A stretch of DNA of 47,364 nt from Geoalkalibacter sp. (GTDB lineage: Bacteria > Desulfobacterota > Desulfuromonadia > Desulfuromonadales > Geoalkalibacteraceae), in contig NZ_JAUWAV010000002.1 of NCBI RefSeq assembly GCF_030605225.1, positions 1-47,364 on the forward strand, in the 5' to 3' direction. The position numbers and the translations under genes are program-made. Of this stretch, positions 22,796 through 34,682 are shown piece after piece; position 1 is the stretch's first letter, and every line of letters begins with the position of its first letter. The notes beneath the pieces are model-generated. The model saw nothing but the letters and a program-made list of their open reading frames with translations. It was not told the DNA's origin and searched no databases.

Positions 22796-23599
22796 ATGTC
22801 TCGCGCGATTTGGCCGCTTCTGCTCGCGGCGCTGCTTCTGGCCGGCTGCCAGAGCGGCACCTACAAGATTCCCCGCGAAGAATTCACCCAGCAGGTGCGC
22901 ACCCTGGGGGTGATGCCGATCCTCATCGACGAGGGATCGCGCATCGAGCATCCCCAACGCGCCGAAGTCCTAAGCCTGCTGCGGCGCCACAGTGCCGGGC
23001 GCGAGGATCGTCTGATCCAGATTCTGCGCGACACCGGCACCTTCTTCGACGTGCGCCACATCAACCAGGATCCGCGCCAGATTTTCCCGCGCCTGGTCAA
23101 GCCTTCGGCGAGTTCCGCCGAGGATGCCCTGCCCTATGAGTTTTCCCCGGCGGCCGCTCGCCAGTTGGCCGAGGACGTGGTGGTCGACGCCCTGCTGGTG
23201 GTGATCCTCCATGGGCGCGAACTGGTGGAAAAGCGCTGGGATCGCGACCGCACCCGCCTCAACTATCTGGAGTCGCCTTATAACAATGTCCTCGCCCTGG
23301 CGGTGGTCATCGACCGCGACGGGCAGATTCTCTGGCGGCTCGGCAGCGGGCCGGGCGACCATTTTCTCGCCTTGCAGTATGCCGATTTCGACGAAGCCTT
23401 CTACAACAAGTCCGATGCCGTGCGGCTTAAGTTCCTGACCCTGGAAGGCGTCGAGCGCACCCTCGCCGAAACCCCCGGCGGACTCAAGGCGCGCACCGGC
23501 TTTCCGCGCCTGTACGGAGAGCTGTTCGATAAGATCGGGCGCGGACTCAAGCCCGGCGTTCTGCAGCGCTTCGGCGGCGGTGCGCGTCCCCAGCAGTAA
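22796..23599 (+). CDS. lipoprotein of unknown function
   Basis: A 267-residue protein with a clear lipoprotein signal, LLLAGC with the lipid-bearing Cys at 18, and AAGGAGG upstream of the ATG at 22796. The mature part (YKIPREEFTQQVRTLGVMPI...) starts with a motif that sets up a Rossmann-like beta strand, then a segment with VVVDALLVVILHGRELVEKRW and a VVIDRDGQILWRLGSG strand-turn. The second residue after the Cys is Ser rather than Asp, so export to the outer membrane is likely. I recognise no named family. A GC hairpin without a T run lies 45 nt past the stop. Confidence 0.75.
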   Translation: MSRAIWPLLLAALLLAGCQSGTYKIPREEFTQQVRTLGVMPILIDEGSRIEHPQRAEVLSLLRRHSAGREDRLIQILRDTGTFFDVRHINQDPRQIFPRLVKPSASSAEDALPYEFSPAAARQLAEDVVVDALLVVILHGRELVEKRWDRDRTRLNYLESPYNNVLALAVVIDRDGQILWRLGSGPGDHFLALQYADFDEAFYNKSDAVRLKFLTLEGVERTLAETPGGLKARTGFPRLYGELFDKIGRGLKPGVLQRFGGGARPQQ

Positions 23600-23644
23600 T
23601 CGCGGAGCGGGCGTGCCGCAGGCCTGAATAAAGGAAGGGGGCAT

Positions 23645-23680
23645 GGCCTGTCCCCGGCGCGGTCGTGCCGGGGACAAGCC
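23645..23680 (+). terminator. GC hairpin after the lipoprotein gene, no T run
   Basis: TGTCCCCGGC (23649-23658) pairs perfectly with GCCGGGGACA (23667-23676), extended by GGC/GCC. No T tract follows, so it may be a weak terminator or a mRNA 3' stabiliser. Confidence 0.5.
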
Positions 23681-23721
23681 GTCCGGCGTCCCAAGGGTGC
23701 GCTTTTGCACAAAATAATCAG

Positions 23722-23750
23722 TTGACAGGGGTCGGAAAAGCGATTAACTT
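23722..23750 (+). promoter_or_regulatory. rho promoter
   Basis: TTGACA (23722-23727), a 17-nt spacer and TAACTT (23745-23750). Start point near 23757, giving a leader of about 366 nt. Confidence 0.7.
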
Positions 23751-23756
23751 CTTCCA

Positions 23757-24122
23757 CGTCGTCTCGGACGACTCCCATTCAATTCCAGCACGATCTGTAG
23801 AAATACATCCCATTTCCATCCGATCCGACGATAAATTCCGCAGCGCCGGTTTTCAGCATAAACGCAGTGCTCTTTTATCAACTGACCTGACGAGTTCGCC
23901 ACCTCGTTGTGACATTCGACCGGACCTCGTTGTGCGGGGTCGACGCGCCTTCGCGCAAGAGGAAAGCCCACCGCCCATCCCTGATTTCCGTTGCAGGCAT
24001 AGAGATTTTTCACCAAGGCTCGGGTGCGCGTCGTCGCGCGCCATCGAGCCGTCCGCGGATTGCCCGGCATCAGGTCGGGCCTGAGCAGAAAGCCCGGATT
24101 AGAGGACCGTTTAGGAGACCCC
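23757..24122 (+). promoter_or_regulatory. long rho leader with C-rich, G-poor 5' part
   Basis: No gene is visible in this leader of about 366 nt between the rho promoter and start codon. Its first part is unusually C-rich and G-poor for this genome: 23771-23820 has 17 C and 4 G by hand count. That composition is what Rho loading sites look like, and rho of E. coli is repressed by Rho-dependent attenuation in its leader. The rest is of ordinary GC content, ending in TTTAGGAGACCCC before the ATG. Confidence 0.55.
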
Positions 24123-25370
<1,248 letters not shown>

Positions 25371-25394
25371 CCGGCCAAGGGGCCGCGAGGCTTC

Positions 25395-25423
25395 TTGCTT
25401 TTTTGCGCCGGAAATGCTAGAAA
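25395..25423 (+). promoter_or_regulatory. rpmE promoter
   Basis: TTGCTT (25395-25400), a 17-nt spacer and TAGAAA (25418-25423), just after rho. Confidence 0.6.
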
Positions 25424-25429
25424 GCACCT

Positions 25430-25493
25430 CTTGTCCTTTTAGGACCGATCATTATCGGCCTGTACCCGCCAGGCCCCAAGGAGAATCCAGAAG
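25430..25493 (+). promoter_or_regulatory. structured rpmE leader
   Basis: Three short hairpins in a row: GTCC-TTTTA-GGAC (25433-25445), CCGAT-CATT-ATCGG (25445-25458) and GGCCT...AGGCC (25457-25475). The last two share two G and so compete. AAGGAG (25478-25483) follows. This could be an L31 autoregulatory leader; I do not recognise a known family. Confidence 0.45.
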
Positions 25494-25706
25494 ATGAAAG
25501 AAGGCATCCATCCCGCGTATCAGGACGTCAAGATCAAGTGCGGCTGCGGCAACGTCATCGAGACCCGCTCGACCCTCAAGAGTGATTTCTTCACGGAGAT
25601 CTGCTCGGCCTGCCATCCCTTTTTCACCGGCAAGCAGAAGCTGATCGACACCGCCGGACGCGTCGAGCGCTTCCGCCGCAAGTACGGCCAGGGCGAGAAC
25701 AAGTAG
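25494..25706 (+). CDS. rpmE: 50S ribosomal protein L31 (zinc form)
   Basis: 70 residues. The C+ form is shown by CGC near residue 15 and CSAC near 37 ([32 protein letters not shown]), which bind zinc. The remaining [14 protein letters not shown] is the family's usual C-terminus. AAGGAG lies 10 nt upstream of the ATG. The gene has its own promoter and terminator, so it is a single-gene unit. Confidence 0.97.
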   Translation: MKEGIHPAYQDVKIKCGCGNVIETRSTLKSDFFTEICSACHPFFTGKQKLIDTAGRVERFRRKYGQGENK

Positions 25707-25747
25707 GCGAACGCTTCTCGGCCTGCATCGTCCGTTTCGCAACCCTG

Positions 25748-25783
25748 CGCCTGTCTCCCCGGGGGGACAGGCGTGCCGTTTTT
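25748..25783 (+). terminator. intrinsic terminator of rpmE
   Basis: CGCCTGTC with GACAGGCG (25748-25755 with 25766-25773), inner CCCC/GGGG, then TGCCGTTTTT. Located about 40 nt after the stop. Confidence 0.8.
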
Positions 25784-25835
25784 CAGGGTCGGTCTTCTCG
25801 CCCGGGATTCATTCGGGCTTCGCCCGTGATCATCC

Positions 25836-26522
25836 ATGCGCGTTTCATTGCTCACCCATACTCCCGATCCGGAACGGACGGTGGCCGCCGCGGCGCGCCT
25901 CTGCTACTCGGATGCCGCCATCGGCGAGCTGATGGACCGGGGGGCGGGGGATCGCGCCGCCTTCCTGCAAAAGATTCTCTCCCTGGGCCATCTCTCGGTG
26001 CTCGAGCATGCGAGCTTCACCTTCGGCATCGAAGGTATCAGCCGCGCCTGTTCTCATCAGCTGGTGCGTCACCGCATCGCTTCCTATTCCCAGCAGAGCC
26101 AGCGCTACGTGTCGCAGCGCGAGCGCTTCGAGGCGGTGACGCCGCCGAGCATCGCCGCGCGCCCCGAGTTGCTGGATCGCTATGAACGCCTGCTGCGGCA
26201 GATTCATCAAGTCTATGGAGAGTTCCTTGACGCCGGCATCGCCGCCGAGGACGCGCGGTTCGTGCTGCCCAACGCCGCCGCCACCAAGCTGGTGATGACC
26301 ATGAACGCCCGCGAGCTGCGTCATTTTTTCGGGCTGCGCTGCTGCCGCCGCGCGCAGTGGGAAATCCGCGCCCTGGCCGTGGAGATGCTGCGCCAGTGCC
26401 GCCGCGCCGCGCCCCTGCTGTTCGCCGACGCCGGCCCCGGCTGTCTGTCCGGGCGCTGCCCGGAAGGTCCCATGACCTGCGGCGAGATGGCCCAGGTGCG
26501 CGCGGAGTTTGCCGGACTCTGA
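25836..26522 (+). CDS. thyX: flavin-dependent thymidylate synthase
   Basis: A 228-residue homotetrameric enzyme that methylates dUMP with methylene-tetrahydrofolate, FAD and NADPH. The ThyX motif is complete: R78-H79-R80 with S83, S88 and R90 in RHRIASYSQQSQR. Further Arg and His residues for FAD (LSVLEHASFTFGIEG) are present. The C-terminal tail has a CLSGRCPEGPMTCGEM segment with three Cys that is not a standard catalytic element. It lies between rpmE and prfA as a separate cistron; 42 nt separate it from prfA, so they may be cotranscribed. Having ThyX usually means ThyA is absent. Confidence 0.95.
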   Translation: MRVSLLTHTPDPERTVAAAARLCYSDAAIGELMDRGAGDRAAFLQKILSLGHLSVLEHASFTFGIEGISRACSHQLVRHRIASYSQQSQRYVSQRERFEAVTPPSIAARPELLDRYERLLRQIHQVYGEFLDAGIAAEDARFVLPNAAATKLVMTMNARELRHFFGLRCCRRAQWEIRALAVEMLRQCRRAAPLLFADAGPGCLSGRCPEGPMTCGEMAQVRAEFAGL

Positions 26523-26563
26523 CACCGGGCGATTCGTGCATCGCTCCAACCGAGAAATGAGAC

Positions 26564-27631
26564 ATGTTCAACAAGCTTGAAGAAGTGGTCGATCGTTTTC
26601 GCGAGGTGGAAGGACTGCTGTCGGATCCGGCGGTGGTCGCCAACCAGGAGAAGTACCGCGCCCTGACCAAGGAGCACGCGGGTCTTTGCGAGATCGTCGA
26701 GGTGTTCCAGCGCTATCAGAAAATTTGCGAGGCCGTCGCCGGCAACCGTGAACTGCTGCGCGATGCCGATCCCGAGGTCAAGGAGCTGGCGCGCGCCGAG
26801 CTGCCGGAGTTGGAGGAAACCAAGGCGCAGTTGGAAAAGGATCTGCAACTGCTCCTTCTGCCCCGCGATCCCAACGACGACAAGAACATCATCCTCGAAA
26901 TCCGCGCCGGGACCGGCGGCGAGGAGGCGGCGCTGTTCGCCGCCGATCTGTTTCGCATGTACTCGCGCTATGCCGACGCCAAGGGCTGGAAAGTCGAGAT
27001 CATGAGTCTCTCCGAGGCCGACGCCGGCGGTATCAAGGAAGTCATCGCCCTGATCAGCGGCAACCGCGTCTATTCGCGCCTCAAGTTCGAGAGCGGCACC
27101 CACCGCGTGCAGCGCGTGCCGGCCACCGAGGCCCAGGGGCGCATTCACACCTCGGCCTGCACCGTGGCGGTGCTGCCCGAGGCCGACGAGGTGGACGTGG
27201 ACATCGACCCCGGCGATCTGCGCATCGATGTGTTTCGCGCCTCGGGCGCGGGCGGCCAGCACGTCAACAAAACCGAGTCGGCGGTGCGCATCACCCATAT
27301 CCCCACCGGGGTGGTGGTGGCCTGCCAGGATGAGAAATCCCAGCACAAGAACAAGGCCAAGGCCATGAAGATCCTAAGCTCGCGCATTCTCGAGAGCATG
27401 CGCGCGGCGCAGGAGGCGAAAATGGCCGCCGACCGCAAGAGCCAGGTGGGCAGCGGCGACCGCAGCGAGCGCATCCGCACCTACAATTTTCCCCAGGGGC
27501 GCTGCACCGATCACCGCATCGGCCTGACGCTCTATCGCCTCGACGCCATCATGCAGGGCGATCTCGACGAGATCGTCGACGCGTTGACCACCCACACCCA
27601 GAGCGAGGCCCTGAGCGGGCAGGAGGGTTGA
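26564..27631 (+). CDS. prfA: peptide chain release factor 1
   Basis: 355 residues. The stop-codon-reading tripeptide of the RF1 type is PAT (186-188 in [16 protein letters not shown]), followed by the catalytic GGQ (230-232 in [13 protein letters not shown]). RF1 recognises UAA and UAG. The ATG at 26564 has a GAGA region upstream. It ends 1 nt before the GTG start of prmC, whose product methylates the GGQ glutamine, so the two are tightly coupled. Confidence 0.97.
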   Translation: MFNKLEEVVDRFREVEGLLSDPAVVANQEKYRALTKEHAGLCEIVEVFQRYQKICEAVAGNRELLRDADPEVKELARAELPELEETKAQLEKDLQLLLLPRDPNDDKNIILEIRAGTGGEEAALFAADLFRMYSRYADAKGWKVEIMSLSEADAGGIKEVIALISGNRVYSRLKFESGTHRVQRVPATEAQGRIHTSACTVAVLPEADEVDVDIDPGDLRIDVFRASGAGGQHVNKTESAVRITHIPTGVVVACQDEKSQHKNKAKAMKILSSRILESMRAAQEAKMAADRKSQVGSGDRSERIRTYNFPQGRCTDHRIGLTLYRLDAIMQGDLDEIVDALTTHTQSEALSGQEG

Positions 27632-27632
27632 G

Positions 27633-28481
27633 GTGGGCGAGGTCTGGACGGTCCTGCGGGTTCTGGAGTGGACCGCCGTTTATTTTCGCGAGCGCGGCAT
27701 CGAATCGGCGCGGCTCGATGCCGATCTGCTTCTCGCCGCCACCCTCGGGGTGGATCGCGTCGGCCTTTATCTGCGCTATGATCAGCCCCTCAACGCCGAG
27801 GAGCTGAGCCGTTTTCGCGCCAGGGTCGCGCGCCGCGCCCGGCGCGAACCCCTTGCCTATATTCTCGGCGAGGTGGAATTCTGGTCGCTGTCCTTTGCCG
27901 TGACGCCGGCGGTGCTGATTCCGCGCCCCGACACGGAGGTGCTGGTGGAGGAAGCCCTGGCGCGCGGACCCGACGAGGCGAGGGTTCTGGATGTGGGCAC
28001 CGGCAGCGGCGCCATCGCCATCAGCCTGGCCGTGGAGCGGCCCGCCTGGCAAGTGACGGCATTGGACGTGTCGCCCGCCGCCCTCGAAGTGGCGCAAGGC
28101 AACGCCCGGCGCCATGGCGTGGCTGAGCGCCTGCGCTTTCTCCCGGGGGATCTGGCCCAATTGCCGGACGAGCAATTCGATTTGATCGTCGCCAATCCGC
28201 CCTATATCCCCAGCGCCGATCTGGCGGGCCTGATGCCCGACGTGCGCGACCATGAACCCCATCTGGCCCTCGACGGCGGCCCTGACGGCCTCGCCGCCTA
28301 TCGTGCCCTGGCCGCGCAAGCTGCCTCGCGTTTGCGCTCCGGCGGTTGCCTGCTGGTCGAAATCGGCCAGGGCCAGGAAGTTGCCGTTCAGTCACTGTTT
28401 GCACAGGCGGGACTCAGGGACGTGCGCAACCGCGCCGATTACGCGGGAATCATCCGCGTGGTGGGCGCCGCGCGACAATGA
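27633..28481 (+). CDS. prmC: release factor glutamine methyltransferase
   Basis: A 282-residue SAM-dependent methyltransferase modifying the Gln of the GGQ motif of release factors. The SAM motif is DVGTGSGAIAI (120-130) and the Gln-binding NPPY is at 188-191 (IVANPPYIPS). An N-terminal helical domain (1-90) with AYILGEVEFW is normal for the family. The start is GTG at 27633 with GGAGGG upstream, 1 nt after the prfA stop. Confidence 0.94.
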   Translation: MGEVWTVLRVLEWTAVYFRERGIESARLDADLLLAATLGVDRVGLYLRYDQPLNAEELSRFRARVARRARREPLAYILGEVEFWSLSFAVTPAVLIPRPDTEVLVEEALARGPDEARVLDVGTGSGAIAISLAVERPAWQVTALDVSPAALEVAQGNARRHGVAERLRFLPGDLAQLPDEQFDLIVANPPYIPSADLAGLMPDVRDHEPHLALDGGPDGLAAYRALAAQAASRLRSGGCLLVEIGQGQEVAVQSLFAQAGLRDVRNRADYAGIIRVVGAARQ

Positions 28482-28524
28482 CGCGATCATTGGTTTTTGC
28501 CAACAACCAATGACAAAGGACTAA

Positions 28525-28540
28525 ATGACGGAGTCATCTC
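28525..28540 (+). promoter_or_regulatory. murA ribosome binding site within a hairpin loop
   Basis: ATGAC-GGA-GTCAT (28525-28537) presents GGAG at 28530-28533, 7 nt from the TTG start. A GGA in a hairpin loop after ANGGA resembles a CsrA site. Confidence 0.4.
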
Positions 28541-29797
<1,257 letters not shown>

Positions 29798-29807
29798 GGA
29801 CGAATTT

Positions 29808-30467
29808 ATGAGCGATACTCTCACCTTCGCCCTGCCCAAGGGGCGCATCATGAAGGATTCCATGGAGTTGTTCGCGCGCATCGGCATCACCTGCCCCGAG
29901 ATGAGCGAGGACAGCCGCAAGCTGGTGTTCGAGAACCGCGAGGACGGCTTGCGCTTCATGGCGGTGCGCGCCACGGACGTGCCGACCTACGTGGAGTACG
30001 GCTGCGCCGATATCGGCGTGGTGGGCAAGGATACTCTGCTGGAGCAGGGCAAGGATCTCTACGAGCCCCTGGATCTCAAATTCGGCTACTGCCGGCTGGT
30101 GGTGGCCGAGCCCAGGGAGCTGCGGCGCAACGACGATCCGGCCAACTGGTCGAACATTCGCGTCGCCACCAAGTATCCCAACATCACCGAGCGCTATTTC
30201 GCCGCGCGCGGCGTGCAGGTCGAATTGATCAAGCTCTACGGCTCCATCGAACTGGCGCCCCTGGTGGGGCTTTCCGAGCGCATCGTCGATCTGGTGTCCA
30301 CCGGCGCGACCCTGCGCGACAACGGCATGGTCGAGGTGGACACCATCGCCGAGATCACCAGCCGCCTCATCGTCAACCGCGCCAGCCTCAAGACCAAGCA
30401 CCAGCGCATCCGCAAGATCATCGAGGGGCTGGAGCAGGTGGTGAGCGAAACAGCCCGCATCTCCTAG
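29808..30467 (+). CDS. hisG: ATP phosphoribosyltransferase, short catalytic form
   Basis: A 219-residue enzyme for the first step of histidine synthesis: ATP plus PRPP gives phosphoribosyl-ATP. [25 protein letters not shown] and [13 protein letters not shown] mark the family. The length is that of the short form, which lacks the C-terminal regulatory domain and needs a HisZ partner for activity; no hisZ is in this window. The ATG at 29808 has AAGGAC upstream. It starts the his cluster, 10 nt after murA. Confidence 0.95.
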   Translation: MSDTLTFALPKGRIMKDSMELFARIGITCPEMSEDSRKLVFENREDGLRFMAVRATDVPTYVEYGCADIGVVGKDTLLEQGKDLYEPLDLKFGYCRLVVAEPRELRRNDDPANWSNIRVATKYPNITERYFAARGVQVELIKLYGSIELAPLVGLSERIVDLVSTGATLRDNGMVEVDTIAEITSRLIVNRASLKTKHQRIRKIIEGLEQVVSETARIS

Positions 30468-30476
30468 GGGAACGCC

Positions 30477-31766
30477 ATGCGCATTCTTCGGTTTAACGAC
30501 AAGGATTTTGAGGCGACCCTCGCGCGGATCGCGGCGCGCGGCGATGCGGCGCAGAGCGATGTGTCCTTCACCGTGCAGGAGATCATCGACGACGTACGCC
30601 GCCGCGGCGATTCGGCTCTGCTGGAATATACCGCGAAGTTCGACCGTCTAAGCCTGGCTCCCGCCACTTTGGAGGTCAGCGCCGTAGAGATGGAACAGGC
30701 CCTGGCGGCGGTGAGCGAGGAATCCCTCGCGGCCCTGCGCCTGGCGGCCGAGCGCATCGCCGCCTTTCACGCCAAGCAAAAGGAGCAGACCTGGCTCTGC
30801 ACCGAGGAGGAGGACGTGCTCCTCGGCCAGATGGTGCGGCCCCTGGATCGGGTGGGGATCTACGTGCCCGGCGGCAAGGCCGCCTACCCCTCCTCGGTGC
30901 TGATGAACGCCATCCCGGCCAAGGTCGCCGGGGTGGCCGAGGTGGTGATGGTCGTGCCCATGCCCGGCGGCGAAATCAATCCCCATGTGCTGGCCGCGGC
31001 GCATCTGGCCGGGGTCGATCGCGTCTTCAAGGTGGGCGGCGCCCAGGCGGTGGCGGCCCTGGCCTTCGGCACGCAGAGCGTGCCGCGCGTCGACAAGATC
31101 ACCGGCCCCGGCAACATTTACGTCGCCACCGCCAAGCAGCAGGTGTTCGGCCAGGTGGATATCGACATGATCGCCGGGCCCAGCGAAATCCTCATCATCA
31201 ATGACGGCAGCGGCGATCCGGCGCATCTGGCCGCCGATCTCCTCGGCCAGGCCGAGCATGATGAGCTGGCCTCCTCGATTCTGATTACGACCGACGAAAA
31301 AATGGCGAAGAAGGTGGCCAAGGAGGTGGAAAAGCAGCTCCGCGATCTCTCGCGCGAAACCATCGCGCGCGCCTCCATCGAGCAGTTCGGCGCGATTCTC
31401 ATCGCCCGCGACCTCGACGAGGCGATTGCTTTTTCCAACCGCATCGCGCCCGAGCACCTGGAGCTGGCGGTGGACAATCCCTTCGAGATTCTGCCGCGCA
31501 TCCGTCATGCCGGGGCGATCTTTCTCGGACATCACACCCCCGAGGCGGCCGGCGATTACCTGGCCGGTCCCAACCACACCCTGCCCACGGGCGGCACGGC
31601 GCGCTTTTTCTCGCCGCTGTCGACCAACGACTTCGTCAAGAAATCGAGCCTCGTCTCCTTTTCCCGCAAGGGATTGGAGCGGCTGGGACGGCAGATCGCG
31701 CACATCGCCGAACTGGAAGGGCTTGAGGCCCATGCCCGCTCGGTGACGATCCGTTTGGGGAAATAA
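30477..31766 (+). CDS. hisD: histidinol dehydrogenase
   Basis: A 429-residue zinc enzyme that oxidises histidinol to histidine in two NAD-dependent steps. [25 protein letters not shown] and the signature around [17 protein letters not shown] (zinc ligands Gln, His) are intact, with [28 protein letters not shown] near the C-terminus. It follows hisG by 9 nt. A palindromic repeat separates it from hisB. Confidence 0.96.
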   Translation: MRILRFNDKDFEATLARIAARGDAAQSDVSFTVQEIIDDVRRRGDSALLEYTAKFDRLSLAPATLEVSAVEMEQALAAVSEESLAALRLAAERIAAFHAKQKEQTWLCTEEEDVLLGQMVRPLDRVGIYVPGGKAAYPSSVLMNAIPAKVAGVAEVVMVVPMPGGEINPHVLAAAHLAGVDRVFKVGGAQAVAALAFGTQSVPRVDKITGPGNIYVATAKQQVFGQVDIDMIAGPSEILIINDGSGDPAHLAADLLGQAEHDELASSILITTDEKMAKKVAKEVEKQLRDLSRETIARASIEQFGAILIARDLDEAIAFSNRIAPEHLELAVDNPFEILPRIRHAGAIFLGHHTPEAAGDYLAGPNHTLPTGGTARFFSPLSTNDFVKKSSLVSFSRKGLERLGRQIAHIAELEGLEAHARSVTIRLGK

Positions 31767-31775
31767 CCGGTTCCC

Positions 31776-31826
31776 GTAGGGGCGAGGCGCCGCCTCGCCC
31801 TGGGCGACCCACCGGGTCGCCCCTAC
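31776..31826. repeat. GTAGGGGCG palindromic repeat between hisD and hisB
   Basis: 51 bp: GTAGGGGCGAGGCGCC then GCCTCGCCC, T, GGGCGACCCACC then GGGTCGCCCCTAC. It has the same two inner dyads as the cysH-cysD copy, in the opposite order. Confidence 0.88.
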
Positions 31827-31846
31827 AAACGCCATGGGAGACGTCA

Positions 31847-32437
31847 ATGGCTCGCAGCGCCACCATCGAACGCAAGACCAAGGAAACCGATGTCCGCGTC
31901 CGTCTCGACCTCGACGGGCGCGGCGAGAACAACATCCAGAGCCCGGTGCCCTTTTTCGATCACATGCTGGTGCAGATCGCGCGCCACGGCTTTTTCGACC
32001 TGGAGATTGCCGCTCGGGGCGATATCGAGATCGATGCGCACCACACGGTGGAAGACATCGGCATCTGCCTGGGCGAGGCCTTCAAGAAGGCGCTGGGCGA
32101 CAAAGCCGGCATCCGCCGCTACGGGCGCGGCACCGCGCCCATGCACGAGGCGCTCGCCTCGGTGATCCTGGATTTTTCCGGCCGTCCCTTTCTCGTGTAC
32201 AACGTCGATCTGCCCAAGGCGCGGGTGGGCAACTTCGAGGTCGAGCTGGTGGAGGAATTCTTCACCGCCTTCTGCAACCACGGCGGAGTCAACATCCACG
32301 TCAATCTGGCCTACGGCGACAACCTGCATCACATCATCGAGGCGCTGTTCAAGGCCTTCGCGCGCGCGCTTGACGAAGCAACCCAGATCGATCCGCGCAT
32401 CGAGGGCGTGCTGTCGAGCAAGGGGAGCCTGGAGTGA
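31847..32437 (+). CDS. hisB: imidazoleglycerol-phosphate dehydratase
   Basis: A 196-residue monofunctional IGP dehydratase. The manganese site motifs [16 protein letters not shown] and the C-terminal [15 protein letters not shown] are intact. There is no histidinol-phosphatase domain, so that activity must be encoded elsewhere. It overlaps hisH by 4 nt (GTGA). Confidence 0.96.
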   Translation: MARSATIERKTKETDVRVRLDLDGRGENNIQSPVPFFDHMLVQIARHGFFDLEIAARGDIEIDAHHTVEDIGICLGEAFKKALGDKAGIRRYGRGTAPMHEALASVILDFSGRPFLVYNVDLPKARVGNFEVELVEEFFTAFCNHGGVNIHVNLAYGDNLHHIIEALFKAFARALDEATQIDPRIEGVLSSKGSLE

Positions 32438-33060
32438 GCCGCATCACCATCATCGATTACGGCATGGGCAACCTGCGCTCGGTGCACAAGGCCTTCGAGC
32501 AGTTGGGTTTCAGCGCCTGCGTGACGGACGATCCCAAGACTCTGGCGCAGGCCGGTCATCTGGTGCTGCCCGGTGTCGGCGCCTTTAAGGACTGCATGGA
32601 TCAGCTGCGGGCGGGCGGTTTCATCGAGCCCATTCAACGCCACGTGCAGGCCGGCCGCCCCTTTCTCGGCATTTGCCTGGGCCTGCAGCTGCTGTTCAGC
32701 GAAAGCGAGGAATTCGGCCGGCATCAGGGCCTGGATCTCATCCCCGGCCGCGTGGTGCGCTTTTCGGCGGACATGCGGGCCGGCGGCGAGGAACTCAAGG
32801 TGCCGCACATGGGCTGGAACCGTATCGCCATCGAGCGCCCCGCGCCCATTTATCGCGGTGTGCAGGAGGGCGCCTTCGTCTATTTCGTCCATTCCTACTA
32901 CGTGGTGCCCGAGGATCCCGCGGTGGTGGCGACCACCACCGATTACGGCATCCGTTTCTGCTCCAGCATCTGGCGCGACAATCTCATGGCCACCCAGTTC
33001 CACCCGGAGAAAAGTCAGCAGGTGGGCCTGGCCATCCTCAAGAATTTCGGAGAGTTGTAA
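32434..33060 (+). CDS. hisH: imidazole glycerol phosphate synthase glutaminase subunit
   Basis: 208 residues of the class-I glutamine amidotransferase type that supplies ammonia to HisF. The nucleophile is C81 ([11 protein letters not shown]) and the His-Glu pair is H190-P-E192 ([12 protein letters not shown]). The start is GTG at 32434, overlapping the hisB stop. hisA follows directly. Confidence 0.96.
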   Translation: MSRITIIDYGMGNLRSVHKAFEQLGFSACVTDDPKTLAQAGHLVLPGVGAFKDCMDQLRAGGFIEPIQRHVQAGRPFLGICLGLQLLFSESEEFGRHQGLDLIPGRVVRFSADMRAGGEELKVPHMGWNRIAIERPAPIYRGVQEGAFVYFVHSYYVVPEDPAVVATTTDYGIRFCSSIWRDNLMATQFHPEKSQQVGLAILKNFGEL

Positions 33061-33792
33061 ATGCTCGTCATTCCCGCCATTGATCTGAAGGAAGGCCGCT
33101 GCGTGCGTCTGGAGCAGGGGCTCATGGACAAGGACACGGTCTACAACGACGACCCGGCCGCCCAGGCGCGCATCTGGCAGGAACAGGGCGCCGAGTTGCT
33201 GCACATCGTTGATCTCGACGGCGCCTTCGCCGGGGTGCCGAAAAACCGCGCGGCCATTCAGGCGATTGTTTCCGCGCTGGAGATCCCGGCGCAGATCGGC
33301 GGCGGCATCCGCGATCTGCCAACCATCGAGGGCTACCTGCAACTGGGCATCAAGCGTGTCATTCTCGGCACCGTGGCCAAGGAAAACCCGGCCTTGGTGA
33401 AGGAGGCCTGTCGCCTGTTTCCCGGGGCCATCGTCGTTGGCATCGACGCCAAGGAGGGCTTCGTCGCGGTGCGCGGCTGGGCCGAGGTGACGCGCAAGAA
33501 AGCCGATGAGCTGGCCAAGGAGCTCGAAGGCTACGGCGTCGAGGCGATCATCTACACCGATATCGCCCGCGACGGCATGATGCAGGGGCCCAATCTGCAA
33601 ACCACCGGCGATCTGGCGCGCGCCATCCGTATTCCGGTCATCGCCTCGGGGGGCGTGTCGCGCCTGGAGGACATTCGCAATCTGGCGCGGCTCGAAGCCG
33701 ATGGGGTGGTCGGCGCCATCACCGGCAAGGCCATTTACAGCGGTGCCCTGGATCTGCGCGAGGCGATCCGGGTGGCGCGCGGCCTTGCCTGA
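33061..33792 (+). CDS. hisA: phosphoribosylformimino-5-aminoimidazole carboxamide ribotide isomerase
   Basis: A 243-residue TIM barrel catalysing the Amadori rearrangement of ProFAR to PRFAR. The start [17 protein letters not shown] carries the catalytic Asp, and the second Asp is in [12 protein letters not shown]. Phosphate-binding loops (GGGIRD, ASGGVS) are normal. It begins immediately after the hisH stop. Confidence 0.96.
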   Translation: MLVIPAIDLKEGRCVRLEQGLMDKDTVYNDDPAAQARIWQEQGAELLHIVDLDGAFAGVPKNRAAIQAIVSALEIPAQIGGGIRDLPTIEGYLQLGIKRVILGTVAKENPALVKEACRLFPGAIVVGIDAKEGFVAVRGWAEVTRKKADELAKELEGYGVEAIIYTDIARDGMMQGPNLQTTGDLARAIRIPVIASGGVSRLEDIRNLARLEADGVVGAITGKAIYSGALDLREAIRVARGLA

Positions 33793-33849
33793 ACAAAAAT
33801 GCACCCGACCCTTGCGCTTGGGTTCGGGCGTGACTAACTTGAGGCGATC

Positions 33850-34617
33850 ATGCTGACCAAACGCATCATTCCCTGTCTCGACGTCAAGGACGGCCGCGTG
33901 GTCAAGGGCGTGCAGTTTGTTGAACTGCGCGATGCCGGCGACCCGGTGGAGGCGGCTCAGGCCTACGACGCCCAGGGCGCCGACGAGCTGACTTTTCTCG
34001 ACATCACCGCCTCCAGCGACAAGCGCGGCATCATTCTCGATGTGGTGGCGCGCACCGCCGAGCGGGTCTTCATGCCGCTCACCGTGGGCGGCGGGGTGCG
34101 CGAAATCGCCGACATCCGCAATCTGCTCAACGCCGGCGCCGACAAGGTCTCCATCAACACCGCCGCCGTGCACCGCCCCGAATTCGTCAAGGAGGCCGCC
34201 GAGCGCTTCGGTTCCCAGTGCATCGTGGTCGCCATCGACGCGCGCCGCGTGCCGGACAGCGATCCTTTGGCCTGGGAGGTTTACACCCACGGCGGACGCA
34301 ACGCCACCGGCATCGACGTGCTGGAATGGGCGGCGCGCATGGAGCGCTACGGCGCCGGAGAAATCCTGCTCACCTCCATGGACAAGGACGGCACCAAGGA
34401 CGGCTACGACATCGCCCTGACCCGCGCGGTCAGCGACCGGGTGCGCATTCCGGTGATCGCCTCGGGCGGCGTCGGCAATCTGGAGCACATCCGCGAGGGG
34501 CTGGTGGACGGCGGCGCCAGTGCCGCCCTGGCGGCAAGTATTTTCCACTTCCGCGAGCATACCATCGGCGAATGCAAGGAGTACCTGCGCGCCCACGGGG
34601 TGCCGGTGCGGCTTTGA
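33850..34617 (+). CDS. hisF: imidazole glycerol phosphate synthase cyclase subunit
   Basis: A 255-residue TIM barrel paralogous to HisA; with HisH it makes imidazoleglycerol phosphate and [23 protein letters not shown] and [15 protein letters not shown] carry the catalytic aspartates. A weak near-palindrome lies in the 57-nt gap from hisA. A degenerate palindromic repeat follows the stop. Confidence 0.96.
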   Translation: MLTKRIIPCLDVKDGRVVKGVQFVELRDAGDPVEAAQAYDAQGADELTFLDITASSDKRGIILDVVARTAERVFMPLTVGGGVREIADIRNLLNAGADKVSINTAAVHRPEFVKEAAERFGSQCIVVAIDARRVPDSDPLAWEVYTHGGRNATGIDVLEWAARMERYGAGEILLTSMDKDGTKDGYDIALTRAVSDRVRIPVIASGGVGNLEHIREGLVDGGASAALAASIFHFREHTIGECKEYLRAHGVPVRL

Positions 34618-34620
34618 TTT

Positions 34621-34665
34621 GTAGGGGCGAGGCGGTGCCTCGCCCAGGGCGACCCAACGGGTCGA
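34621..34665. repeat. GTAGGGGCG palindromic repeat after hisF, 3' end lost
   Basis: GTAGGGGCGAGGCGGT then GCCTCGCCC, A, GGGCGACCCAAC then GGGTCG, after which the expected CCCCTAC is replaced by ATTCTG. It is a truncated or decayed member of the family, in the same orientation as the hisD-hisB copy. Confidence 0.75.
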
Positions 34666-34682
34666 TTCTGTTTGGAGAACGC

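Noticed and set aside
33798-33832. Near-palindrome between hisA and hisF as a terminator
   Set aside because: The stem has a bulge and no T run, and hisF continues the operon.
32329-34596. 755-codon minus-strand frame across hisB-hisF
   Set aside because: It runs antisense to four confident his genes and an intergenic gap, with no start signal or recognisable domain.
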